Part shown: in pieces, positions 38,001 to 47,100 of the stretch
How positions within the stretch are numbered: the first letter of the stretch is position 1
Layout of the letters: each line of letters begins with the position of its first letter
NCBI RefSeq assembly: GCF_002865645.1
Contig: NW_020194589.1
Location: 1,782,812 to 1,846,811, forward strand
Reading direction: 5' to 3'
DNA: 64,000 bases
DNA from: Hyaloscypha bicolor E
Lineage: Eukaryota > Ascomycota > Leotiomycetes > Helotiales > Hyaloscyphaceae
The notes under the pieces: generated by a model
Database searches by the model: none
What the model was told of the DNA's origin: nothing
Seen by the model: only the letters and a program-made list of their open reading frames with translations
Made by a program: the position numbers and the translations under genes

Positions 38001-38411
38001 AGTCCTGGGAATTATTATCCCTATTATTCGCCTATAGAAAGTAAGTAATAAGGAAGAGGGGTAAAGAAAGAAATATTACTAGGCAATAAGTATATAGTGC
38101 ATTGTTTACCCATACCCAGTTTAGATAGTTATAGGTCAGCTAGTACTTGCAGCGGTACTTATAGTACCCTCCTGAACCAGACATTCTTGATAGTAATTTG
38201 TATAGTATAGTATAAGAAGAAGTCAAGATAAAGGATTAATTAAACGGGACTCACAGATTTATATCCCTTCCACCTACGGACTTTTAAGGTGCTCCCTAGA
38301 GCTTGAGAGCGCGTTCCGTAGAAAGGCAAACTAGTAGAGGTGGATTAGGGATCCCTAGGAGCCAATCAAGTGGCTCACGCCTAGTACATTCTATTACGCT
38401 TGAATTATCTA
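38001..38411. other. Transition from unit V to the GC island
   Basis: Composition rises gradually. The end of V is not clearly marked; a 7-bp ccgtaga at 38,316-38,322 mirrors tctacgg at 30,887-30,893 but is too short to prove terminal repeats. A tctattacgcttgaa duplication occurs at about 38,389-38,404 and 38,408-38,422. Confidence 0.4.
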
Positions 38412-38500
38412 TTACGCTTGAAGTGTTCCAACTTTTTTAAAGGGTTCCAACTTTTTTGAAGTATTCAAACCTTTTTGAAGTATTCAAATCTTTTTGAAGT
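38412..38500 (+). repeat. ~19-bp tandem TTCAAA...TTTTTGA repeat, left border of island
   Basis: About four units of the type agtattcaaacctttttga / gtgttccaacttttttaaa. The core TTCAAAnnTTTTTGAA is nearly palindromic. The related array at 41,969-42,080 lies in the same orientation; gaagtgttccaactttttt here pairs with gaagtgtttaaactttttt there. It sits about 50-140 bp upstream of the ORF at 38,553. Confidence 0.75.
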
Positions 38501-38552
38501 CGTCTATCACGAATTGCGGCTCATTTTATCACGTATTCAACTCTATAAAAGC

Positions 38553-38828
38553 ATGACATTAGTACAGCTGCAATTAATAAGCTTATTAGAGGCTAAGATC
38601 AAAGATACATGTAACCATACTACCGAGACCAAACGTCTACTCCTATATGCATTTCATAACGCTTCGCCAGAGCAAAAATCGAAATTGGAACGTAATCTCA
38701 AGGAGCTTCAGGACCTGCTCATACTATATGAAATCATCTCTGATATTCGTAAGGGACTAAATAAGACGAAATGTTATTGGCTTCCAAAGGGCCAGATTGT
38801 GGAGATAGTCCGAGGCTACTATAATTAA
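38553..38828 (+). CDS. Small helical hypothetical protein (91 aa)
   Basis: ATG at 38,553, with a TATA-like tctataaaag only a few bases upstream and the TTCAAA repeat array before it. The frame ends in two consecutive TAA codons. The product is charged and predicted helical (LLEAKIKDTCNHTTETKR, PEQKSKLERNLKELQDLL) with no signal peptide or membrane segment. The open frame also extends upstream without an ATG. I do not recognise a family. Base composition is normal and there is no RIP stop inside, so it could be an intact small gene or the first exon of a larger one, continuing into the next frame. Confidence 0.45.
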   Translation: MTLVQLQLISLLEAKIKDTCNHTTETKRLLLYAFHNASPEQKSKLERNLKELQDLLILYEIISDIRKGLNKTKCYWLPKGQIVEIVRGYYN

Positions 38829-38847
38829 TAATACGAAGAGTACGATA

Positions 38848-39162
38848 TTGAATCCATCTTTTACGAATGGAGGTATTAATAGACTTCTCGTACTTCACTT
38901 AGGTACCAAGGATCATACCGCTATTTTCTCTATAATAGGTGTACTATTAATAGAAATAATAGCCGAACTCGCAAAAAAGTATGGAAAAGAAAAGATAAAT
39001 GCGGGTATTGCAGGATGGATTAATGACTATAACACGTCTAAAAGTACTTTTACCTTCTTTTCCCCTAGCAGACTTTCTATGACTAATGTGCCTAGCCGAG
39101 TTCGATCCAACGGAGTCCCTCCCTCGGCTTTATTGCTATGGTGTAATAAAGGAGAAGCGTAA
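38848..39162 (+). CDS. Hypothetical frame following the small helical ORF
   Basis: A 104-codon open frame just downstream of the previous ORF but in another frame, with no ATG at its left end (first codon TTG). The middle reads IAELAKKYGKEKINAGIAGW, plausible protein, then a Ser/Pro-rich end. It might be a second exon of the preceding ORF, but I found no convincing GT-AG pair joining them. Family unknown. Confidence 0.3.
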   Translation: MNPSFTNGGINRLLVLHLGTKDHTAIFSIIGVLLIEIIAELAKKYGKEKINAGIAGWINDYNTSKSTFTFFSPSRLSMTNVPSRVRSNGVPPSALLLWCNKGEA

Positions 39163-39479
39163 GAGAGTACGATCAAGTACTCAATTCAGAATGCATATCT
39201 CGTTGCAATATGGCTAACTATTTAGTAGCTACTTCTATAATACCCGATAGGCTTCCAGATAGTATACCTCAGACGGATATACAACCCTCCAAAAAGCCAC
39301 TACCCCCTCTCCAGTCAAGTACTGAAATACTACCGCGCGCAGAAGCTCTATAATAACAGGAGGATTTGGCTATCTTTAATAATAGTAAATATTTTAGTAC
39401 TAGTTCAGATATGCTACTAATATCTGCAGATGACTTTGATTTCTCAGGCTAGGGTTGGTTAGAGCTCAATCCAAATTAA
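39159..39479 (+). pseudogene. Unidentified protein relic with RIP-type stops
   Basis: Frame 3 from about 39,159 contains an ATG at 39,210 (MANYLVATSIIPDRLPD), a Pro-rich linker (QPSKKPLPPL), then two consecutive TAA codons followed by QEDLAIF, SSDMLLISADDFDFSG, TAG and GWLELNPN. The sequence on both sides of each stop is equally protein-like, and stops of this type are what CAA, CAG or TGG become by RIP. The acidic tail is the only feature; no domain recognised. It is convergent with the minus-strand relic at 39,498. Confidence 0.45.
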
Positions 39480-39497
39480 ATACAAATGACTATGCTA

Positions 39498-39857
39498 TTA
39501 AACCCCTGTCCTTGAATCTTTAGCTTGATATATAACGAGCACTCTACCAGTATCTCTAAGACAGATCTTTGAGGCGCCTATAGGACAATCGTATATCTCG
39601 AGGCTTTTATCTATTTCCACCTGGTCCTCGTATGAAAAGCTCCCCCCATATAGAAATATCAGGTACGGTACTATCCCAGGGATATTAGGCAAATCCTTCC
39701 AATCCCAGTCAGTGCTTGTTATTATTAAAGGCTCCGTTTTGGTCGTTGCATAGTCCAAACCGTACTGTACTGCGGTTAGCGGATAATAATAAGGGGTCTG
39801 AGGGAATATGCCTTCTTTAGAACCTCCTTATTATGGGTCTCCAAGCTCTATTCCCAT
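39498..39857 (-). pseudogene. Unidentified protein relic, minus strand
   Basis: From an ATG at 39,857-39,855 the frame reads MGIELGDP, two consecutive TAA codons, then an open 112-codon stretch (GGSKEGIFPQTPYYYPLTAV, TSTDWDWKDLPNIPGIVPYL, YDCPIGASKICLRDTG) to the stop at 39,498. The open stretch is well above chance and aromatic-rich, resembling small globular fungal proteins of unknown function. The double TAA suggests CAA CAA in the ancestor. If the true start is after the stops, no ATG is available. Confidence 0.5.
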
Positions 39858-41200
39858 ACGTTTTTAAGCCTTTTTGCAAGATCCGTCTTGCGAGATCTCT
39901 ATTTGACTTGTTTGCTTGGCCCCATAGCGTAGAGCCGGTTCCGGGGCCGCTGCGAAGAATGTTTGGATTGAATCGGAGTCTTTGCGCTGAGTAGCGTGTA
40001 GTGGTAGGTACTGCATGGGACGGAAAATTAACGCATTGCTATCGCACGGTGTCCGCAGAGAGCCGTTGTATCCAGGCGGGGTTGCGAGTCGTTACGTAGC
40101 CTGGCCGAATACAAGCTGGCTTCGATGTCGATCTATGAAGGTAGGAAAAGTATAAACATGACGATCTGGATAATGTTTACAAGGCTAAGTGCTTTGCTAT
40201 CAAACAGGCAGTAGCTGACTAGGATTTTGCCGAGGGCATGACAGCAGGCACCCTTGACAGAACTTTGTAATCTTTTTCAAAAGCCCACTACTAAGCGGCC
40301 CTCGGCCCAGAGTTGATAATGGTTTCACGACCGCCTCCTGCACGATGGCCCCTCCCAACGACGAGATGAGGCTGGAAGCTACTTTGATTTGGTGAAATCA
40401 ATATAGCGGTATATAACAAATGAAGCGACGGGCGTTCCAGAGACGATGTGCTCCTCCAACGATACGACAGCCTCACGAACTAGTGTAAGCTGGTAAGGGC
40501 CCATCTGCCTCCTTGTACGTTATCCAGACCAATACTGACCATCTTGGAGCAGTTCATTTTCAGACACGAGCCATGACGCTGGTCGGCTTCTCGCGATCCC
40601 CAAACGAATAAGACCTAAGGTCACTCGACCGAAGTAGCAAGAGCAAACGACACTCCCTACTCTCCGATCGATCGGACCAGACACGAAATAATAATAAATA
40701 AACAAATACACACGAGAGGATATGGGGGGTTTGAAATCAGCAGGAACTGCGATTCATTGCGGTATAGGATTCGAGTCTATTGGCCGCATTAATGGCCGTG
40801 GACCTGCAAGGAGAGAGGAGAAAGAAGTGTTGAGATAAGGAGGTTGGCCAGATTTGACTGTAATTAGACCAATGGCTAGCCACCCATGTTTCTGATGGAT
40901 AGTAATATCGAGGAAGTAAGGGCTCTTCCACGTATCCTATTTAATAAGCGACGGAATAATCACGGTATAGGTTGCAGCGTCCAGGCTCTTGTTCTTTTCT
41001 TGGATTTCCAATCCACATCTCGTCGAAGGTGTTCTAGATTGGGTATAAACACACCGTACTTACTAGTGTTCTTTACCTGAGGTTGGTGGCGCGCAGGGTA
41101 TATATGGTGAGCGGGAGGGGGTACAGGGGGGGCCAGGCTCTGCCCTCACTATTATACGGCTTAATCCTAGTCGTTACCCGTAGCTCCAAAGTTCAGGTAG
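39858..41200. other. GC-balanced intergenic DNA of the island
   Basis: No gene could be supported. The short frames at 40,291-40,476, 40,520-40,711, 40,737-40,931 (minus) and 40,886-41,080 (plus) overlap or lack domains. The plus frame from ATG 40,886 (MFLMDSNIEEVRALPRILFN) is the most protein-like but stays unassigned. A G-rich stretch (gagcgggagggggtacaggg) lies at about 41,108-41,135. Confidence 0.4.
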
Positions 41201-41488
41201 GATTTTGAGGGTATATTATACCCTATAGGTCATATACATCCAAGGATAGTATCCGGTAGCCTTATTATTGTTTTCAAAGCTATTAAAAAGACATTACATC
41301 CAGCTTTCCGAGATACAATTCCCCTAGCCAATATAGGGGTCTACGAAATTCCCTTTACAGTACCTGGGTTTGAGACTGCTAAGAATGTCCTGGTATGTAG
41401 ATTATGGGATGGATACTCCGAATATTATCTTCTTGTCTGGGATAAGGGGTCTATAGCTTGGAAGGGCTCATTTTCTCCTTCCCTTTAG
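41201..41488 (+). pseudogene. Unidentified protein relic, open for 95 codons
   Basis: Frame 2 is open from just after a TAG at 41,198 to a TAG at 41,486 and is strongly protein-like: GHIHPRIVSGSLIIVFKAIK, RDTIPLANIGVYEIPFTVPG, VCRLWDGYSEYYLLVWDKGS. Similar-looking sequence continues past the stop (PGLYGYHV, TAG, PPLGALLLFSDKSIVSH). There is no ATG at the left. It may be an internal exon or a RIP-stopped gene. No family recognised. Confidence 0.45.
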
Positions 41489-41561
41489 CCTGGTCTGTAT
41501 GGGTATCACGTCTAGACACCTCCCCTTGGAGCTTTGCTACTCTTCTCTGACAAATCCATAG

Positions 41562-41873
41562 TATCTCATTAACGGGCGCCACTATTACGTACCTAGTGAA
41601 CCCTCCGCCTACGAGCCCAAGATCGGTAACAAGGTGAATGTTCTCAATATTCAATGCCAAAGTAATAGCGATATCCCGAAGGGCCGCCCACTGTCCACCT
41701 CTGAGATCGCAATACCTAGACCTTGCCTACCTTCGTCGCAAAACCCCGGCACCTTCCTTTACATGAAAGTGTTGGACCAATGCTCCTGTGGGATCTACGG
41801 CATTACACGAGGTGGCAGCCGCATTAAGCTAAGCTGCGGGGGTTCGTGCTGTGGCCACTGCGATGAGGAGTGA
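41562..41873 (+). CDS. Cys-rich C-terminal reading frame, hypothetical
   Basis: Frame 3 is open for 104 codons after a TAG at 41,559 and ends at TGA 41,871. It reads NGRHYYVPSEPSAYEPKIG early and ends with a dense Cys cluster (QCSCGIYG ... SCGGSCCGHCDEE, eight Cys in the last 40 residues). The only in-frame ATG is at 41,763. A Cys-rich end suggests a small secreted or metal-binding protein, but there is no visible signal peptide. It may be the 3' exon of the relic at 41,201, reached by a frameshift or intron. The opposite strand is also open here (41,451-about 41,730), so the coding strand is not certain. Confidence 0.35.
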   Translation, partial: YLINGRHYYVPSEPSAYEPKIGNKVNVLNIQCQSNSDIPKGRPLSTSEIAIPRPCLPSSQNPGTFLYMKVLDQCSCGIYGITRGGSRIKLSCGGSCCGHCDEE

Positions 41874-41968
41874 TCAGGAGTAGCGCTAATGTGGTAGAAG
41901 AAAGTTCTAACCGGAGTTAACTGCCTGGAGTTCAACATATTCCCCTGTCGTGATTAGTTAGGAGGACT

Positions 41969-42080
41969 CGCTTGGAACTATTCAAATTTTTTTGAACTAT
42001 TCAAACTCGCTTAGAAGTGTTTAAACTTTTTTGAACTATTTAAAACTCGCTTAAAGGTATTCGAAGTTGTTGAAAGTTCT
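41969..42080 (+). repeat. TTCAAA...TTTTTTGAA repeats, right border of island
   Basis: Units alternate actcgctt(g/a)gaa with tattcaaa/tttaaac and ttttttgaac. Related to, and in the same orientation as, the array at 38,412-38,500. It lies about 230-340 bp upstream of the start codon of the long frame U. Confidence 0.75.
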
Positions 42081-42310
42081 TCTAGCTACAGGCTACTAAC
42101 TCCAAGCGGAAATTCGGAACATGAATTGTAATATCCGGGATAATGAGTCCTATTATAGGTCTACCTCGAAGTTAGTTCTTTAAATCATGGCCCTTTAAAA
42201 TGCTCCGTTCTTCCTCTTTGTCTTAGTTTGCAAGTTAAGATCTTCTAGGAGGCTTTTTTAAACCTCGATTAATGTATAGGGAACTCGATATCCCGGATAG
42301 AGGTATAATA
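42081..42310 (+). promoter_or_regulatory. Putative 5' region of long frame U
   Basis: Non-RIP-mutated DNA between the TTCAAA repeats and the U start codon. It holds a CT-rich stretch (ccgttcttcctctttgtctt) and AT-rich words (tttaaatcatgg, tttttttaaacctc). No firm TATA box is at a standard distance. Confidence 0.35.
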
Positions 42311-42670
42311 ATGGACTATATATATAAAGGGCTACTATAGAATAAGGCGGATTCTCTTCCACTTACTGCTTCTTCTTTATTTTATAAACTGCGGATCTTC
42401 TTATTAGCCGGGCATATTTCCCTATAGCTACTTACTAATACGAGCTACTATTTAGAGAAGCTCTAAATAAGGCAATCTGCTACCTTACTATATATACTAG
42501 CTTACTAGTATCTCTTGAATCTAATAATAGCCTTAAATTTATTTAATTAGAAACTTAATTAGTAGCTATAGGGTATTAATCTATTACTATTAAAGGATAC
42601 TAAAAACATTCTCGAAACTTTAAATAATTTCAATTATATTAAAGCTATTTATAAATTTTTTCTAAACTAT
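42311..42670 (+). pseudogene. Long frame U, part 1 (N-terminus, interrupted by element Z)
   Basis: ATG at 42,311 begins frame 2: MDYIYKGLL, TAG, NKADSLPLTASSLFYKLRIF, LLAGHISL, TAG, LLTNTSYYLEKL, TAA, ... LLLLKDTKNILETLNNFNYI and KAIYKFFLNY up to the Z insertion. All in-frame stops are TAG or TAA, as expected from CAG/CAA/TGG under RIP. The frame continues without a break right of Z (LVTKIILDSYKKY at 55,925) once one copy of the 4-bp target duplication is removed. The N-terminal part is helical with hydrophobic patches. I do not recognise the family; see part 2. Confidence 0.65.
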
Positions 42671-42973
42671 TATAAAAGGAAAACTATAATAAGACAAAAA
42701 CCCATATAAAGTATACTAGAGTATAAAACGTAATTTAATAGTAAAATAATAAATTAAAAGTATAAATAATAAAGTATAAATAGTATATAGTATATAAAAG
42801 CTTAATTAATTAAATATTTATAAAGAATTATTCTTTAAGTCTATAGAAAAACCAGCTTTCTTATATAATTTCCGCAAGTTATATATAAAAGGCTATGGCC
42901 TTTATTATATAACCTAAACCTTAAAACCGCTAAAATAATATGATTTTTAATAAGTATGGCCTGTTATACTATA
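42671..42973 (-). repeat. Z 3' LTR
   Basis: Aligns over its length with 55,618-55,920. Starts tataaaaggaaaactataat and ends ctgttatactata; the ancestral TG...CA ends have become TA...TA. Contains the hairpin at 42,880-42,913. Confidence 0.9.
42880..42913. other. Hairpin motif inside Z LTR
   Basis: gttatatataaaaggc, tat, ggcctttattatataac forms a long near-perfect stem with a very short loop. The same motif is at 55,838-55,871 in the other LTR, and variants occur at 6,640-6,675, 29,925-29,957 and 49,373-49,407. Confidence 0.8.
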
Positions 42974-43009
42974 TCCGATCCTTTATTTATTTATACTTGT
43001 TTCCTAAAT

Positions 43010-45960
43010 ACTAAAAATAATAGAAAAATCTTATTTAGAGTCCGAAATAATAAAATATTCAGGATTCTCTTTTATTAGTTAATCCAATTTCTTTTCTATA
43101 TACCTAAAATAAGACTTATTATCCTTAAATAGTCTTATTTTATACTCTCGAACTTACTTAAAAGTAATCCGAACCTGCTTAGCCATATTCTTATACTAAA
43201 TCCAATATAGTTCTCTATATTAATTAGTATCTGCTTTTAATTATTACTTAATTTCCGCCTTTATTACTAGGTATTAAGGAGGCTTATTATAGTAAATTAT
43301 ATTATAAATTATACTAATATACTTTAAGTAAATAGCTTCTTTGAATTTCGTATTATCTATAGTATTCTTAAATTAATCTTTAATAAGAGGAGAAAGCTCT
43401 AGATAAGAGGCTTTAATAATCTTATAAAAGACTTTATTTTTATATATTCTATCCTTAATAGTAACTAGACTTATTAGAACTATAGTAAAAGGCTTATTAA
43501 ATAGTAAATTATTATTAAGCTATTCTTTAACTTATATATTATTCGAGAATTAACGTTTTCTTATAATTTCAGACTTATAAATTACCTAGCTAAAGGTATT
43601 TATTTATTTAGTTAATAGACTATATTCGGAATCTTTTTTCTTACTACTTTTAGTAAATACTCGCTTATTTCCTTAGCTACTTCTGGCTTAAATTTATTAG
43701 AAATAGAAGAATAATTAATATCTTTAAAGAACTTCTTACTAAAAGTAGTAGCTTTCTTATAGTTTATAAGGAAAATATAGCTAATATTCTAATACTCTTT
43801 ACTAAAATAGAATTTACTACTTAAAGCTTTAGTAATAGCCAGATCTTTAATATTGCTTTTATACTAATTATAATTAATATTTCCAGGAATAAAGTATCTG
43901 GCTAGCTAAGAGTAAGTAATTAGGTAAATAGGATACTTACTTAATATCTTATAAAATCCGAGCCATATTAATAAATCTGCTATTAAAAATTAAAAGACTA
44001 AAGTAAAATAGCTATTACTAAGATTTCTATATATTAATATATTATCTTTTTAAAGATAGAACTATAGTATTTCTATTTCTTCTATTAAGAGCTCTCAAAT
44101 ACTAAGCTTTTTAATTTACTTCAGGTAATTCTTCTTATAAATATAGCTATTAGTACCTAGATTAATAGTACTAAACTCAGGAATAGGAACTATAGTATTA
44201 AATTAGAGCTATAGATTAGGGCAGAATTAATTAGAAATATAGTATTTATATTTATACTTTTTAATTTCCTAGTTCTTAAAAAAGAAATCCTATATTTCCT
44301 TATTTACCTAAATAACGGAAATATACTTCTTGCTTTTAGTAATTTTATAGATCTTAGTAACTAGCTTTAGAGTATTCTTAATCTCTCGTATATTAATAGA
44401 GAGAATATTAGTAAGTTACTAAATATATATTATATAGAAAGCTTTAAGAAATCTATTATTAATTCTATAATATTCTTACTTATAGATAGGTCCCAAAATA
44501 CTATTATATACTTCCTTAAAAATATACTTATTCTACTAAATAAGTATTAACTTCTATTTAGCTAGTATTTTATAGATATACTAAATGCCTTTATTAAGTT
44601 TTCCGGACTTAATATCCTTAATCTTCCGCTTCTTGGTTCTAGATATAGTTATAGGAATCTTCCTAAATAGTATTTTTCTCTTTAGAATAAAGGATTTCTC
44701 TTTACTTTCCTTTATTTTACTAATCTTATACTTAATCTAGTATTTAGATCTCTATTATTCCTTAAGAATTTTAGGCTCAGCTTACTCTCTATTCTTACTA
44801 GGTTCTTCTTATCTAGTTATACTAGTTCTGCTAGCTTTACTAATAGTTTTCTTACCAGGCTCTATTAAATTAGCTCTATTTTTCTTAACTAGATCCGGTT
44901 AAATTAAAACTGAAATTATAATAGGGGCCTATTTTTTAGGCTTATCTTAGAAAGCAGGAAAAGGCTTATTACTATAAACTCTCTTAATTAGGATTCCGGA
45001 AGTATTAAAGATATATTATCTAGCTTTGAGATTATTAGCTATTATAGTAAGGTAATATTATAGTAGTAGTAAAGAGCTTAAATTAAACTAAAGGCTATAT
45101 ACCGGGCTAAAAGTACTAGCTATATACTAAGTCACGTATAGTAGTACTATATAACTAATACCACGTAATATTAGCTAATAATAGCTTAAACTCTAATTTT
45201 CTATATTCCGAAATAGCTTTAGTATACTTAAATACCTTAGTAATATCTGATTTAGTAAATATACTAGTATTCTAATACTTTTTATCTTTAATATATTCCA
45301 AAATAGCTTTATTAATTAACTAAATAGCTTTATATACTAAAGCTTTTATTTTAAAAAGAGAATATAACTTCTTATAAATATTTTTACTAAGATTATTATA
45401 GATATTATTAATATATTAGCTAAAAGCTTTACTATATAATATAATTCTATTCTAATTCTTAGTATTAAAACCGTTTACTATAGTCTTAATCTTATTAAGT
45501 TTCTTTTATCTATCTTTGGAAATACCTTTAATAATATTCTCGAATTCCCTATTATTGGCTTAGTAGTTCTTTAACTCCTCCTTAATTAATTCTAGTCTAG
45601 TTCTGTCTCTAATAAAAGTTTTTTACTTTAAGAGCTTATTATATATACTACTTAGCTTATCTAGGATATTTGTATTGAATTCGGTAATTATAGCTATCTT
45701 TTCTAGTATTAGTAGGCCTTCTATAACTACTTAAGCTTCTTTAATACTCTGAACTTTAATACTATTAATCTATAGGCTTTTAATAATACTATGGCTTATA
45801 AGAACTAGCTATTATATTTTACTAATTTAAGGAATTTATTCTTTGGCTATTTTATTATTCTTAATAGATTATAAAGGTATTATTAGTATAATAGTTATAG
45901 GTTATAGAATTAAAGGTTCTCGAGATTATAAGAATTTCTTTTAAATATATTTTAAAATAA
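43010..45960 (-). pseudogene. Z accessory ORF downstream of pol (unidentified, ~980 codons)
   Basis: Minus-strand reading through TAA/TAG gives a continuous, charged, largely helical protein. From the N-terminal side: KIAIITEFNTNILDKLSSIY, RDRTRLELIKEELKNY and KAISEYRKLEFKLLLANITW (about 45.1-45.75 kb); a Lys/Ser/Pro-rich middle (RANLIEPGKKTISKASRTSI, about 44.8 kb); then EYYRINNRFLKAFYIIYI, REIKNTLKLVTKIYKITKSK and FNTIVPIPEFSTINLGTNSY; the C-terminal part has KEAIYLKYISIIYNIIYYNK and KENPEYFIISDSK. It lies where retroviral env or other accessory ORFs sit, but I see no signal peptide or membrane anchor. No family recognised. It could alternatively be a captured or displaced gag. Confidence 0.55.
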
Positions 45961-47100
45961 AAAGTAAATTAGAATAGTCTTAAATTATATAAAGGTATTA
46001 TATATATTCGAGTTTTTCTTTCTTTCTAATAAGAAAACGAAACTAAAATAGTAGTATATATAATAGGGAAAGTAAATATATTAATTAGATATATTTGAAA
46101 TAATATAGTTATAAATTAGAAATAATTATAAAAGATAAAATATAGAATTAAGCTTCTATTATAAAAAAGAATATAAATATATATACCTAAAGAAATATAA
46201 TTAAGGAAATAATTAGGGCAGATTAAACTAAATAGTAATAATAGGAAAATAAAAAAGTAATATAATAGAAATATAAATATAGTAATAGTATCTGAAATAT
46301 TGAAATATAGAAGAAAATAACGAAAATTTTATAATATAAGTATATTCTAATTTCTTATTTATTTAGAGATATTTCTATTAATTTAAAAAATAATATAAAA
46401 AAAGAGAAATAATATAGGAAATATATAAAAGGTAAAGTATATAAATATACTAAAGATATTAGGAAAATATAAAATAAATATTAATAAAAAGGAAATTAGA
46501 ATAATAGAATTAAGAAATAATTTAGAATAAAGTATTATTTCTTCTAAAGCTAATTTATATTTCTTCTAAAAACTAATTATATTATTTAATACTTATTAAA
46601 GTCGATTTTATATAATATAAAACTATTTAGTTAGTTAGGACTTTAAAATAATATCTATATTTATAAAGGTAATACTAAAGGTATTAGGATATATAAAAAA
46701 GAGAACTATAAGATAATATAAATAGGGTTTATAATACTATTATTAAGTTTGAAATAATTAATATTAAAGTTAATATAGAATATAGAAAGATTAGGTATTC
46801 CGAATTAGTATTAAGAATATAGGAATTATTTAAATAATATTTAATAATAAGAAATAGATTAATAATAAGAATTAGTAAATTATACTAGCTTTTTAAAAGA
46901 ATAACCGATTTCCGGTAATGAAATAATATTATAATTAGAGAAAGAGTTCTATATAAGAGAAGTTCTTTATAGAAATAGGAATATATAATATACTAATTAA
47001 GCCTTAGTATATATTTTTAAAATAGCTATAATATATATCTTAAATATAGCTATAATTATATTAAAGAAAAAGTAGGTTTTCTAGTATAAAATAGGCTTTA
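45961..47100. other. Apparently non-coding spacer in Z
   Basis: A-rich on the plus strand with no protein-like frame on either strand. It separates the accessory ORF from the end of pol. Confidence 0.45.

Noticed and set aside
30887..38322. tctacgg / ccgtaga as terminal inverted repeats of unit V
   Set aside because: Only 7 bp, with no extension inward and no clear target duplication; expected by chance over this distance.
38365..38390. aagtggctcacgcctagta resembles the start of a primate Alu element
   Set aside because: Only about 15 bases match, with no further Alu sequence or A tail; chance similarity.
41451..41730. Minus-strand open frame opposite the Cys-rich ORF
   Set aside because: It has no ATG and no recognised domain; the plus strand has better protein character on both sides, though this is not certain.
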